From Bacteroidia bacterium (GTDB taxonomy: Bacteria; Bacteroidota; Bacteroidia; Chitinophagales; Saprospiraceae), in NCBI GenBank assembly GCA_030430845.1, contig JAUIKE010000074.1:1-37929 (forward strand): a DNA stretch of 37,929 bases. The letters run 5' to 3'. The notes below the pieces were generated by a model that did no database searches, was not told where the DNA came from, and worked only from the letters and a program-made list of their open reading frames with translations. Below, one piece after another: positions 8,613 to 16,525 of this stretch; position 1 is the first letter of the stretch; every line of letters starts with the position of its first letter. Made by a program: the position numbers and the translations under genes.

Positions 8613-10335
8613 AAAGAACAAGAGAACCGTTCAACTCCGCATCTGCCCATTGCCAGGCTTTTTCAAATCGTTTGCGGATGGCTTCGGCTTCTTCTTTTTT
8701 TCCTTGTTTGACCAGGCTTTCCAGTAGGCCGTTTAAGGCGAAGCCCGTTTCAGGAAACAGTTTTAAGTCCTTGCGATAGAGACTTTCAGCTTCAGCATGT
8801 TTTTTATCGGCTAAATAAACATTGCCCAGGTGATGGCGTACGGAGAAAAACCAATCGGGAGGCTCGTTGTAGTTGAGGGCATCTTCCATCTCAACAGCCC
8901 TGACTAATAGTTTTGCCGATTGATCATAGTTGCCGCTTCGGTAAAGAATATCACCTTCCAATACTAATTCGGCAATTTTGACCAATTCCATACAGTTGTT
9001 GATTTCCCATACGGTAATGTCCCGGATAGATTCATCCTGTGCCAATGCTTTTACGGCAGCTAATTCTGATTGTGCTTCTTCCATTTGGTTTTTTGCTGAG
9101 AAAGCCATACCCCGTGCGTAATGCCAAATAGCCATAGGGTATTTAAGATCTTCGTCAGGCCGTTCTGCTTTTAAGATATCGTCCCATTTTGCAAATTTCA
9201 CCTGGATATACCACGGAATCGTGTAATAATGTTGGATCGTTCCCCAGAGAGGGTCCTTCATCAAATCTGTATCGAGGGCGTCTACCATTTTTTGTGCAGC
9301 ATCGATTGCGGTAAATCCATCTCCTTCAAATGCAGCTGTGGCAGCCAGGAAGTGATAATTATGTGGGAAATAGGCCAGCGGGTAAGCACCGGCTGCGTGG
9401 CAGGCACTGACATACACACTGTCTACCTTAATGGCTTCCACATTGGCTAATGTTCCTTCATGGTAATGGCCTGAGCGGATGTAAATGTGTGAGGGCATAT
9501 GCACCAAATGGCCTGCTTTAGGGAAAATAGCAGGTAGCTTCCGGGCGCTTGCCAGACCTAATTCGGGGGTCTGAGAAGCTTCCACGGCATGAATGTACAT
9601 GTGGTGTGCTACAGCATCATTGTTGTCCTTGGCCAGAACCCCCTCTATAACATCAAGGATCTGTTGAGTCCAGGGCTGTATATCCCCGTTTTTCTTCCAT
9701 AGGGCCCAGGGATGAAGATCCATAAGAGATTCGGCATACAATCCTGCCAGCGTAAGGTCATCCGGGTATTTTTCGTACAGGGTTCCCATGACGTCGGCAT
9801 AGGCCTGACTTTCGGGCGTCAGTTCCTCGCTTGGGTTTGGGGGGTAGCGGGCTGCCATGGCTAGTATCAAATCGCGTTCTTTGGGCGAAATATTGGGGAA
9901 GAATTGTTGGGCGTCCTGAATGATGTTCTTAGCAATATTATAAACCTCCGGTTCCATCCCTGCATTGTAATTAGGTCCTAATACATAGGCCCAGCCCCAG
10001 TAGGCCATAGCGCATTCAGGATCTTCGATAGTGGCCTGCCTGAATGACCGGGCTGCTTCCGCGTGGTTAAAATTCATGGCCAGTACCATGCCCTGATTGA
10101 AATACTGTTGGGCTTTTTCGGATTGAGTGGTAATGGGATAGTGAAAGCCATTGGTCAAATCTTCAAAAAGAGGAGCCGTTTTGCCGTCATCCATCGCCAA
10201 GGCTTCACCAAATTGAGGAGCACACATTGCACGCGGCGCTTCTGGGATGACACCCTCAGCCTGGCTAACATCCTGATTACGGACGGTACAGCCGGCCAGG
10301 ATCAATATGCTTAAAAAGAAAAACAATTGTTTCAT
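8611..10335 (-). CDS. TPR-repeat lipoprotein
   Basis: The protein (574 residues) starts with a lipoprotein signal MKQLFFFLSILILAGC, the lipobox cysteine being residue 16. Tetratricopeptide-like helices follow, most clearly AQQYFNQGMVLAMNFNHAEAARSFRQA near residue 80 and a C-terminal pair (NVYLADKKHAEAESLYRKDL and ESLVKQGKKEEAEAIRKRF). The middle, with conserved histidines (HHMYIHAVEAS, VHMPSHIYIRSG), resembles long TPR proteins common in Bacteroidota whose role is unknown. It is probably anchored in the outer or inner membrane facing the periplasm. I moved the start from 10425 to the ATG ending at 10335 because this begins the signal sequence. Gene is monocistronic, ending in its own terminator. 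Confidence 0.8.
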   Translation of the reverse strand: MKQLFFFLSILILAGCTVRNQDVSQAEGVIPEAPRAMCAPQFGEALAMDDGKTAPLFEDLTNGFHYPITTQSEKAQQYFNQGMVLAMNFNHAEAARSFRQATIEDPECAMAYWGWAYVLGPNYNAGMEPEVYNIAKNIIQDAQQFFPNISPKERDLILAMAARYPPNPSEELTPESQAYADVMGTLYEKYPDDLTLAGLYAESLMDLHPWALWKKNGDIQPWTQQILDVIEGVLAKDNNDAVAHHMYIHAVEASQTPELGLASARKLPAIFPKAGHLVHMPSHIYIRSGHYHEGTLANVEAIKVDSVYVSACHAAGAYPLAYFPHNYHFLAATAAFEGDGFTAIDAAQKMVDALDTDLMKDPLWGTIQHYYTIPWYIQVKFAKWDDILKAERPDEDLKYPMAIWHYARGMAFSAKNQMEEAQSELAAVKALAQDESIRDITVWEINNCMELVKIAELVLEGDILYRSGNYDQSAKLLVRAVEMEDALNYNEPPDWFFSVRHHLGNVYLADKKHAEAESLYRKDLKLFPETGFALNGLLESLVKQGKKEEAEAIRKRFEKAWQWADAELNGSLVL

Positions 10336-10480
10336 ATCGGTTTTGTTTGCTATGAATCGAGTGGTGAAATTTTGGGACATGTTATGAAAAAAATGTTTCA
10401 AAGTCCACTGCTCTTGAGTAAGCACCCGCCTTCAATGAGTAAATATCCTTTATCGATTTTTAGATCTCCAAACACATAAC

Positions 10481-10511
10481 TTGACACTTCAACATTTTCC
10501 TAATATATTTC
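10481..10511 (+). promoter_or_regulatory. Bacteroidota-type promoter of the T9SS cargo gene
   Basis: TTG at 10481-10483 is followed after 20 bases by TATATTTC at 10504-10511, one base from the TAnnTTTG -7 consensus. The start codon is 31 bases further on. Confidence 0.55.
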
Positions 10512-10542
10512 GCCTTTATTATATTCCAAAAACCAAATCAAC

Positions 10543-11652
10543 ATGAAAAGCAATTTACTCGGATTACTATTCCTGGGCTTAAGCCTCTTTGTTCTAACTC
10601 CTGCCTTTGCACAAATCTCTATTACATTAAATGATGTAGCCAGCTATTACACTATCGGCAATGTAATAACAGAGCGGTATGATACTCTGGATTTCGGAGA
10701 AGGGATGTTCAACATTGGTTCACCCGGAGGAGGGAATACCTGGGACTTCAGCGGTGTTTCGCTTGACGGGATCGAATCACAGATGGTCGTTGATCCTTCC
10801 GGTACTCCGGCTTCATCTGATTTCCCGGATGCTAATGTGGCCCTTTTCTTCGATATTGATGAAGATGGCGTGACGGGAAACTTATACAATTACTTTATCC
10901 TGGGCAATAACTCCCTGACCCTGCTGGGATCGAGTGGGAGCAGCTCTTCGGAAGGATTTAATATTACGACTACGATTACTAATAGTCCGGTACAGCCCGT
11001 ATTTCAGTTTCCCATCAATTTTGAAGATACCTGGACATACGAAGGGAAACAAGTCATTTCCTCGAGTGTGGATGGAACTCCTTTGCCTGCTTCGGAAGAT
11101 GATGTAAAAGATATTAGCGTAGTGGATGCTTACGGAACGATTATTTTTCCCGACGGTAGCTCTACAGCTGCTTTGCGGGTCAAACAAACTTCTATTTTTT
11201 CATCTGAAATCATTCCTGGCTTCCCGGTGGTGGATACTTCCTACAACTTCTCCTTTATTACTAAAACCGGAACTATTTTATCAATAGGATACACCGGAGA
11301 CGGCCCATCTCCCGACCAGGGAAGCATCCAGGGAAGTTTGAGCTGGTCCGCTTCCGGCCAGGTTTCGTCGGTAGTTGATCTGGAAGCGGCCGGATTCCGC
11401 CTGGAATCACCGCAAACACATCCTGTATTAAATGTTTCTTTGGTAAAATATACGCTTCCGGAATCCGAAAATATCCGGATTAGCTTGTTTGATCTACAAG
11501 GGAGAGAGGTGAAGGTATTGACGAATGGCTTACAGGCTGCCGGGGATCATAGGCTACAACTCGATGCTACGGAACTTTCATCCGGTGCTTATTTTATGAG
11601 CTTGATGACCAGGGGAGGGGTAATGACGCAAAAAGTGATCGTTCAGAAATAA
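10543..11652 (+). CDS. Secreted protein with T9SS type A sorting domain
   Basis: A signal peptide (cleavage near FALTPAFA-Q, residue 24) precedes about 250 residues of Ser/Gly/Thr/Asp-rich beta sequence with no recognised domain. The last 80 residues are a typical T9SS C-terminal domain: HPVLNVSLVKYTLPES, ISLFDLQGREVKVL, SGAYFMSLMTRGG and a closing QKVIVQK. It should be exported by Sec, then across the outer membrane by the type IX system. The function of the mature part is unknown. It shares an overall plan, including the phrases YDTLDFG/FNIGSPGGGNTWDFS, with the second T9SS protein at 13419-14540 (GERWDFS), so the two may be distant paralogues. Confidence 0.8.
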   Translation: MKSNLLGLLFLGLSLFVLTPAFAQISITLNDVASYYTIGNVITERYDTLDFGEGMFNIGSPGGGNTWDFSGVSLDGIESQMVVDPSGTPASSDFPDANVALFFDIDEDGVTGNLYNYFILGNNSLTLLGSSGSSSSEGFNITTTITNSPVQPVFQFPINFEDTWTYEGKQVISSSVDGTPLPASEDDVKDISVVDAYGTIIFPDGSSTAALRVKQTSIFSSEIIPGFPVVDTSYNFSFITKTGTILSIGYTGDGPSPDQGSIQGSLSWSASGQVSSVVDLEAAGFRLESPQTHPVLNVSLVKYTLPESENIRISLFDLQGREVKVLTNGLQAAGDHRLQLDATELSSGAYFMSLMTRGGVMTQKVIVQK

Positions 11653-11661
11653 TACCATTCT

Positions 11662-11843
11662 GGGGGCTGTCTCATAACTCCTTCGTCGTTATTCGACGCC
11701 CCATAGATTTTTTTTTAAGAGGTGTTTTTTTAAGAAAAACGAAGTTTTTCTTAAAAAAACACACCTCTTAAAAGAATATTATTGGCTGGCGAAATCCGCC
11801 TGCCGGCAGGCAGGAAGGCCGTAGGTCTTTTGAGACAGCCTCC
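11662..11843. repeat. MITE-like palindromic element with GGCTGTCTCA termini
   Basis: The 182-bp segment has terminal inverted repeats matching at 12 of 13 positions (11662-11674, GGGGGCTGTCTCA, against 11831-11843). Its centre folds into a long AT-rich hairpin (arms about 11715-11740 and 11744-11769, three-base loop GAA, one 2-nt bulge). It encodes nothing. The design is that of a non-autonomous mobile element or a dispersed palindromic repeat. It also sits directly after the T9SS gene and could stop transcription. Confidence 0.6.
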
Positions 11844-11854
11844 AGCTTATTCAT

Positions 11855-12295
11855 TTATTCCAGATCTTGCTGGATACTTTCCAGGTAATCCACGATCATT
11901 CCTATTTCTGTTTTTACCTCCCTGTTGTTATGAAGACCTTCTGATTCTTTAAATGTTTTTCCAAAAACAGGCATTTCGGAATTACGGTGCCCCCGAATAT
12001 TTGGAGAACGCCCATCGATGATTTTGACAATCTCATCTCGGGGAAACTCACCATTGCGTCTGACGGCTATTAGTCGAAGATCCAATGGGACGTTGGTTAA
12101 TACTTCTGCCATTGGTCCGGCTTCCTCTCCACTGCCATGGCAGATCTGGCAATAGGATATGTACAATTCTTCTCCTGTTACACCACCAAAGTGCGCTTCA
12201 GCATCAGAATTGTTCTGACAGGCCCAGAGTAGTAAAAGACTGCCAAAAACGATTACTACAATAGCTCTTTTGATCGAAAAAGGCGTTTTTTTCAT
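11855..12295 (-). CDS. Monohaem cytochrome c lipoprotein
   Basis: The 146-residue protein has a lipoprotein-like signal (cysteine at residue 26 in LLLLWAC). It has one haem-binding CxxCH motif, CQICH, at residues 49-53, and a likely axial methionine in SEMPVFG (Met108). The overall length and GEELYISYCQICHGSGEEAGPMAEVL match small class I cytochrome c domains that carry electrons in the periplasm. It should be membrane-anchored by lipid. No oxidase or reductase gene is adjacent, so its redox partner cannot be told. The start is the ATG whose CAT is at 12293-12295. Confidence 0.85.
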   Translation of the reverse strand: MKKTPFSIKRAIVVIVFGSLLLLWACQNNSDAEAHFGGVTGEELYISYCQICHGSGEEAGPMAEVLTNVPLDLRLIAVRRNGEFPRDEIVKIIDGRSPNIRGHRNSEMPVFGKTFKESEGLHNNREVKTEIGMIVDYLESIQQDLE

Positions 12296-12492
12296 AGTTG
12301 TTTCGGTTTCATTAGTTAATGGCGATCCGGGAAAAAGGCAAAGATTTCTATTGAAAAATAGACATATTACATTCGGGTGACAATGATGTTTGTCAATGAA
12401 GAATAGTGATAAAGGAAGTAAAAAGATAATTGCAATTTTTTTTACCGAAGCCCTTCAAAAATATATTTAAATTTGCCTGCAAATCTTGCGGC

Positions 12493-13416
12493 ATGAAAAA
12501 ATGGGTTATTAAAGCCATCGTACAAAAAATCATATCCTTTCTTCCTTTCAAGCATAAGATCAACTACCTTTTTCAAAAATACATCACGCGCGGTGTTCAG
12601 CTCAGTGATCAATATTTCGAGGACCGCCTCATTCACTTTAAGAATCATCAGCAGGCATTTTTATCTTTTGAAAAAAGCCTGGAAGGGAAAAAGGTAGGAG
12701 AATTGGGAACTGGATGGTATCCGGTCATTCCTCTTTGTTTTTACCTAAATGGAGCTACCGAAATTGAAACTATGGACATTGCGGCTCTGATGGATCAGGA
12801 AAAGCTCGTACAAACCATTGAAAAATTTGAGGAATATGCCCAGTCTGGCCGTCTCAAAGCTTTTATTACCTATGACAAGCACAAACTAAGCGACATTGTT
12901 AAACTCATTCAGGTATCCCCAACTAACCACCTTACATCTCTGCTCCAAAAAATGAATATTCAATACCGGATTGGAGATGCAACCCAAATGAATCTGGAAG
13001 AGGAGAGCTTCGATCTGATCGTGTCCAACAATACCTTTGAACATGTTTATCCAAAAGACCTCGAAGCATTGTTGAAGAAGTTTAAGAGCCTCCTCAAACC
13101 TGGAGGCGTGATGAGCCATTTCATCGATATGTCCGATCATTTCGCTCATTTAGATTCGACCATTACCATTTATAACTTCCTGCGGTTTACAGAAAAACAA
13201 TGGAGCCTGATCGACAATACGATTCAGCCACAAAACCGATGGCGAATCTATCATTATCGGGACCTATACCAAAAACTGACTATTCCAATACAAAAGGAAA
13301 CCAACCGGCCCGGAAGTCTTGCAGACCTGAAATCCATTCAACTAGCTCCTGAGTTTCAAGGGAAAAAAGCGGATGAGCTGGCCATCAGCCATAGTTATTT
13401 GATTTCCAAACTGTAA
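12493..13416 (+). CDS. Class I SAM-dependent methyltransferase
   Basis: The central part carries a Rossmann methyltransferase fold: motif I as VGELGTGWYPVIP (about residues 67-79), an acidic end of strand 2 (ETMDIAAL), the DATQMN segment, and motif IV/V as FDLIVSNNTFEHVYPKDLE, followed by LLKKFKSLLKPGGVMSHFIDM. This is the usual small-molecule methyltransferase order; substrate unknown. The frame could start at a TTG at 12430, but the ATG at 12493 is preferred because it is the first ATG and the extra 21 residues add nothing recognisable. The gene ends two bases from the convergent T9SS gene, so there is no room for a terminator between them. Confidence 0.8.
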   Translation: MKKWVIKAIVQKIISFLPFKHKINYLFQKYITRGVQLSDQYFEDRLIHFKNHQQAFLSFEKSLEGKKVGELGTGWYPVIPLCFYLNGATEIETMDIAALMDQEKLVQTIEKFEEYAQSGRLKAFITYDKHKLSDIVKLIQVSPTNHLTSLLQKMNIQYRIGDATQMNLEEESFDLIVSNNTFEHVYPKDLEALLKKFKSLLKPGGVMSHFIDMSDHFAHLDSTITIYNFLRFTEKQWSLIDNTIQPQNRWRIYHYRDLYQKLTIPIQKETNRPGSLADLKSIQLAPEFQGKKADELAISHSYLISKL

Positions 13417-13418
13417 GT

Positions 13419-14540
13419 TTACGGCTTGATCACAATCAAACGTTTTGTACTGATAGTCTTGCCTTTCTCGTCAACCAGGCTATACAAATAAGTGCCCTTT
13501 CGCAGGGAAGAAATATTGACTCTTTCGGTTCGGTGGCCATCAATGTAGTAGGTTTCACTCCACTCTTCCAAACCGAGAATATTAGAGATCTTCAACTTAT
13601 AATTTCCCGGCGGAAGGTTGGTGAATTCAAATCTAACATTGACGATTGCAGGATTTGGATAGGCATATAAACCAGGGCGGATATTCCCTATTTGTTGAAT
13701 ATTAGTTGAGTAGGTGGGTGCATTATAAGCTACGTTAAGTACCTCTTGTTCTTCACGATCCATATAGACAATTGCTACAGGGTTATTGGATTCATTGCTA
13801 TGGAAATAATAGCTTACCGAGTATTGATTAGCTACTTTTTTATTATCTGTAAGTAAGTGAGATACATTTCGCCAGGCTTGCCGGCCAATTTTTGCCTCCA
13901 CTTCAACTGAACGAAGTTCTTGCCGTCGCTCCCTCAAAACATCATAAATGCCCCCTGGTATGAGCATGGTTCCCCAGGCATCCACAAAGTCTTGCCGGTC
14001 AATAGTAATGCTGAGTTGTATCGAGTCCGGAGTGAAAGGAAGTTCTGCAAATACATTTTCCGGCAGGTCTTCCAATGCAAACCGGTACCTGATACTGCTT
14101 TCCGTCTGATAGCCATCCTGAAATTTAAGCGGAGCCCGGCGTTCGATCAATGGAGGGCTGAATTCAGTAATTGTATTGAGTCCCAGCGAAAGTAAGTCTT
14201 CTCCTACCAAGCCCATTAAGCTGATTTCATGCTCTCCTATGTAAAAAAAACCAAGTTGGTTTTCTTTTAAAAGAACGGCTACATTGGCCTTTGGAAAATG
14301 CTTGTGCTCCGAAAAAACGGAGGCGGGGAATATGTCCATTTTTCGGGCAAAGGGAGACTGAAGTGTGCTGAAATCCCAGCGCTCCCCCTGGCGAGGTGTC
14401 TCAACATTAATACTATTGGGCAGATAATCTATATGTGTAAAAAGGGTGTCTCCCGGCTTCGGAAAGCTGCCGGACCCTATAACCACCTGCCCCTGAGCAA
14501 GAGTAGGTATAATAAGTAAGAAAATAAGGAGATATTTCAT
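13419..14540 (-). CDS. Secreted protein with T9SS type A sorting domain
   Basis: The signal peptide is MKYLLIFLLIIPTLAQG. The body (about residues 20-280) is beta-rich with no domain I can name. The C-terminus is a T9SS sorting domain: YAYPNPAIVNVRFEF, YKLKISNILGLEEWS, RVNISSLRKGTYLYSLVDEKGK and a basic end RLIVIKP. I chose the ATG at 14538-14540 rather than a GTG two codons earlier. Its stop lies two bases from the stop of the convergent methyltransferase. It is similar in plan to the T9SS protein at 10543-11652, which suggests a small family of related surface or secreted proteins. Confidence 0.8.
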   Translation of the reverse strand: MKYLLIFLLIIPTLAQGQVVIGSGSFPKPGDTLFTHIDYLPNSINVETPRQGERWDFSTLQSPFARKMDIFPASVFSEHKHFPKANVAVLLKENQLGFFYIGEHEISLMGLVGEDLLSLGLNTITEFSPPLIERRAPLKFQDGYQTESSIRYRFALEDLPENVFAELPFTPDSIQLSITIDRQDFVDAWGTMLIPGGIYDVLRERRQELRSVEVEAKIGRQAWRNVSHLLTDNKKVANQYSVSYYFHSNESNNPVAIVYMDREEQEVLNVAYNAPTYSTNIQQIGNIRPGLYAYPNPAIVNVRFEFTNLPPGNYKLKISNILGLEEWSETYYIDGHRTERVNISSLRKGTYLYSLVDEKGKTISTKRLIVIKP

Positions 14541-14599
14541 GTACACAAAAATACCAGTTTCCTCAAAAAATCTATCTTTAAATCAAAAAACATCGGATT

Positions 14600-16480
14600 A
14601 TGTTAAAAAATGCTCTAACCATATTGCTTTGCCTCAGCCTGGGCCTCCAGAGTGCCTGGACACAAAGCATTGATGAAAACCGACAGTATTTTCGGGAAAA
14701 CTTTGAAAAAAATGAACTGCGGATCTCCATGCGAGATGGCGTCAATTTGTTTACGGCTGTTTATGCTCCCAAAGACAAAACTCAGTCGTACCCCATTATC
14801 ATGATGCGTACTCCTTATAGTTGCTCGCCTTATGGCCCGGATGAGTACACCAGTAGAGTGCCGGACTATTATCCTCACCTAATGGAAGAAGGCTACATAT
14901 TTGTTTTTCAGGATGTACGAGGAAGGTATATGTCCGAAGGCGAGTACGTTGATGTCCGGCCCTTTATTCCTAATAAAACCGGAAAGCAAACCGACGATAA
15001 CAGCGATACCTATGATACTATCGACTGGCTGGTTAAGAACATTGGAAACAATAACGGGAAGGTCGGAATTTTCGGTATTTCTTATCCAGGTTTTTATTCT
15101 ACCATGTCTTTGCCTGAAGCCCATCCTGCGTTAAAAGCCGTTTCTCCACAGGCTCCCGTAACCGACTGGTTTATCGGCGATGATTTTCACCACAATGGCG
15201 CTTTTTTCCTCATGGATGCTTTTCGGTTTTACTCTTCTTTCGGTCGCCCCCGCCCGGAGCCTACCACTCAAGGGAAACCAAGTCTCGTGGAACAAACGAT
15301 GGAGGACAATTACGAATTCTTTATGGAGTTGGGCCCAATTAAAAATGTAAAAAAGAAATACTTTGGTGATAGCATCAAATTCTGGAATGATCTAATGGCT
15401 CATCCCAATATGGATGATTTTTGGAAGGCACGCAATCCTCGGCCCCACTTGAAAAATGTGACCCCTTCCGTTATGACAGTAGGTGGTTTTTTTGATGCAG
15501 AGGATAGTTTCGGGCCTTTCGGGGTGTATCGAGCTGTTGAAGAGCAGAATAGTCCTAATACCGAAAATCGCCTGGTGATGGGCCCCTGGTACCACGGGCA
15601 ATGGGCCAGAGGAGATGGAAACCGAATGGGGAATGTGTTCTGGGGATTCAATAGTACAGATTATTACAAGCAACACATTGAACTTCCTTTTTTTAATTAT
15701 TACCTCAAAGAGAAAGGAAACAATGACCTTCCGGAGGCTTCTATTTTCCTGACTGGTGAAAATACCTGGAATGCATATGAGGACTGGCCGCCCAAAGGCG
15801 CCGTTGAAAAGGTGCTTTATTTTCATCCCAAAGGTGGGCTATCCTTCGATGCTCCCTCCACTTCCGAGAGCTTTGATGAATATGTGTCTGACCCCAACCG
15901 CCCTGTCCCATATACCGAAGATGTGCATATGAACCGGACTCGCGAGTACATGACTGATGATCAGCGCTTCGCCGGCCGTCGCCCTGATGTAATGGTCTAC
16001 GAATCGGATATTTTAGAAGAAGATGTAACGCTTACCGGTCCTATTACTGCCAAATTATTTGTTTCCACAACCGGCACAGATGCCGACTATGTGGTCAAGT
16101 TGATCGATGTTTTTCCAGACCTGTTACCCAATTATACGCCGAATGAAAAGAGTGTTCCAATGGGCGGGTATCAAATGATGGTAAGAGGAGACGTATTCAG
16201 GGGGCGTTTCAGAAACAGCTTTGAAAAACCGGAGCCTTTCACCCCGGGGAAAGTGACAGAAGTTGAGTTTACTATGCCGGATGTCGGCCATACGTTTAAA
16301 AAAGGCCATCGGATTATGATTCAGGTTCAGAACTCCTGGTTCCCCTTAGTGGATCGTAATCCACAAAAGTTTGTGAATATTTATCAATGTGATGAAGAAG
16401 ATTTTCAGAAAGCCACGCATCGTATTTATCACGATGCTGACAGACCTTCACAGTTGAAAGTAAGTATACTTGAAAAATAA
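14600..16480 (+). CDS. CocE/NonD-type alpha/beta hydrolase (S15 X-Pro dipeptidyl-peptidase-like)
   Basis: After a signal peptide (MLKNALTILLCLSLGLQSAWTQ) the protein has the CocE/S15 layout. It contains an alpha/beta hydrolase with nucleophile Ser161 in GIFGISYPGFY (G-x-S-Y-x-G), Asp299 in GGFFDAED and His332 in MGPWYHGQW. A C-terminal jelly-roll domain of about 230 residues follows (TLTGPITAKLFVSTTGTDAD onward). At 626 residues it is of family length. Relatives are acylases, cocaine esterase and X-Pro peptidases; a periplasmic peptidase or acylase role is inferred, with the substrate undetermined. All three catalytic residues are intact. Its stop codon begins a perfect palindrome shared with the convergent ABC gene. 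Confidence 0.9.
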   Translation: MLKNALTILLCLSLGLQSAWTQSIDENRQYFRENFEKNELRISMRDGVNLFTAVYAPKDKTQSYPIIMMRTPYSCSPYGPDEYTSRVPDYYPHLMEEGYIFVFQDVRGRYMSEGEYVDVRPFIPNKTGKQTDDNSDTYDTIDWLVKNIGNNNGKVGIFGISYPGFYSTMSLPEAHPALKAVSPQAPVTDWFIGDDFHHNGAFFLMDAFRFYSSFGRPRPEPTTQGKPSLVEQTMEDNYEFFMELGPIKNVKKKYFGDSIKFWNDLMAHPNMDDFWKARNPRPHLKNVTPSVMTVGGFFDAEDSFGPFGVYRAVEEQNSPNTENRLVMGPWYHGQWARGDGNRMGNVFWGFNSTDYYKQHIELPFFNYYLKEKGNNDLPEASIFLTGENTWNAYEDWPPKGAVEKVLYFHPKGGLSFDAPSTSESFDEYVSDPNRPVPYTEDVHMNRTREYMTDDQRFAGRRPDVMVYESDILEEDVTLTGPITAKLFVSTTGTDADYVVKLIDVFPDLLPNYTPNEKSVPMGGYQMMVRGDVFRGRFRNSFEKPEPFTPGKVTEVEFTMPDVGHTFKKGHRIMIQVQNSWFPLVDRNPQKFVNIYQCDEEDFQKATHRIYHDADRPSQLKVSILEK

Positions 16481-16525
16481 TTAAAGGGAATAGGGCGCCG
16501 GCCGGCGCCCTATTCCCTTTAATTA
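16478..16525. terminator. 48-bp perfect palindromic bidirectional terminator
   Basis: Bases 16478-16525 form an uninterrupted palindrome centred between 16501 and 16502, with a GC core (GGGCGCCGG and its complement) and AT arms. The left end is the TAA stop of the hydrolase and the right end is the stop of the ABC transporter on the other strand. T-runs follow in both directions, weakly. Confidence 0.85.

Noticed and set aside
8510..8650. N-terminal extension of the sigma factor
   Set aside because: The added residues would overlap the TPR gene and its terminator, and sigma region 2 starts just after the internal ATG.
12430..12492. TTG-initiated extension of the methyltransferase, with a CKSC motif
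   Set aside because: A single C-x2-C pair without partner ligands is weak evidence; the first ATG is at 12493.
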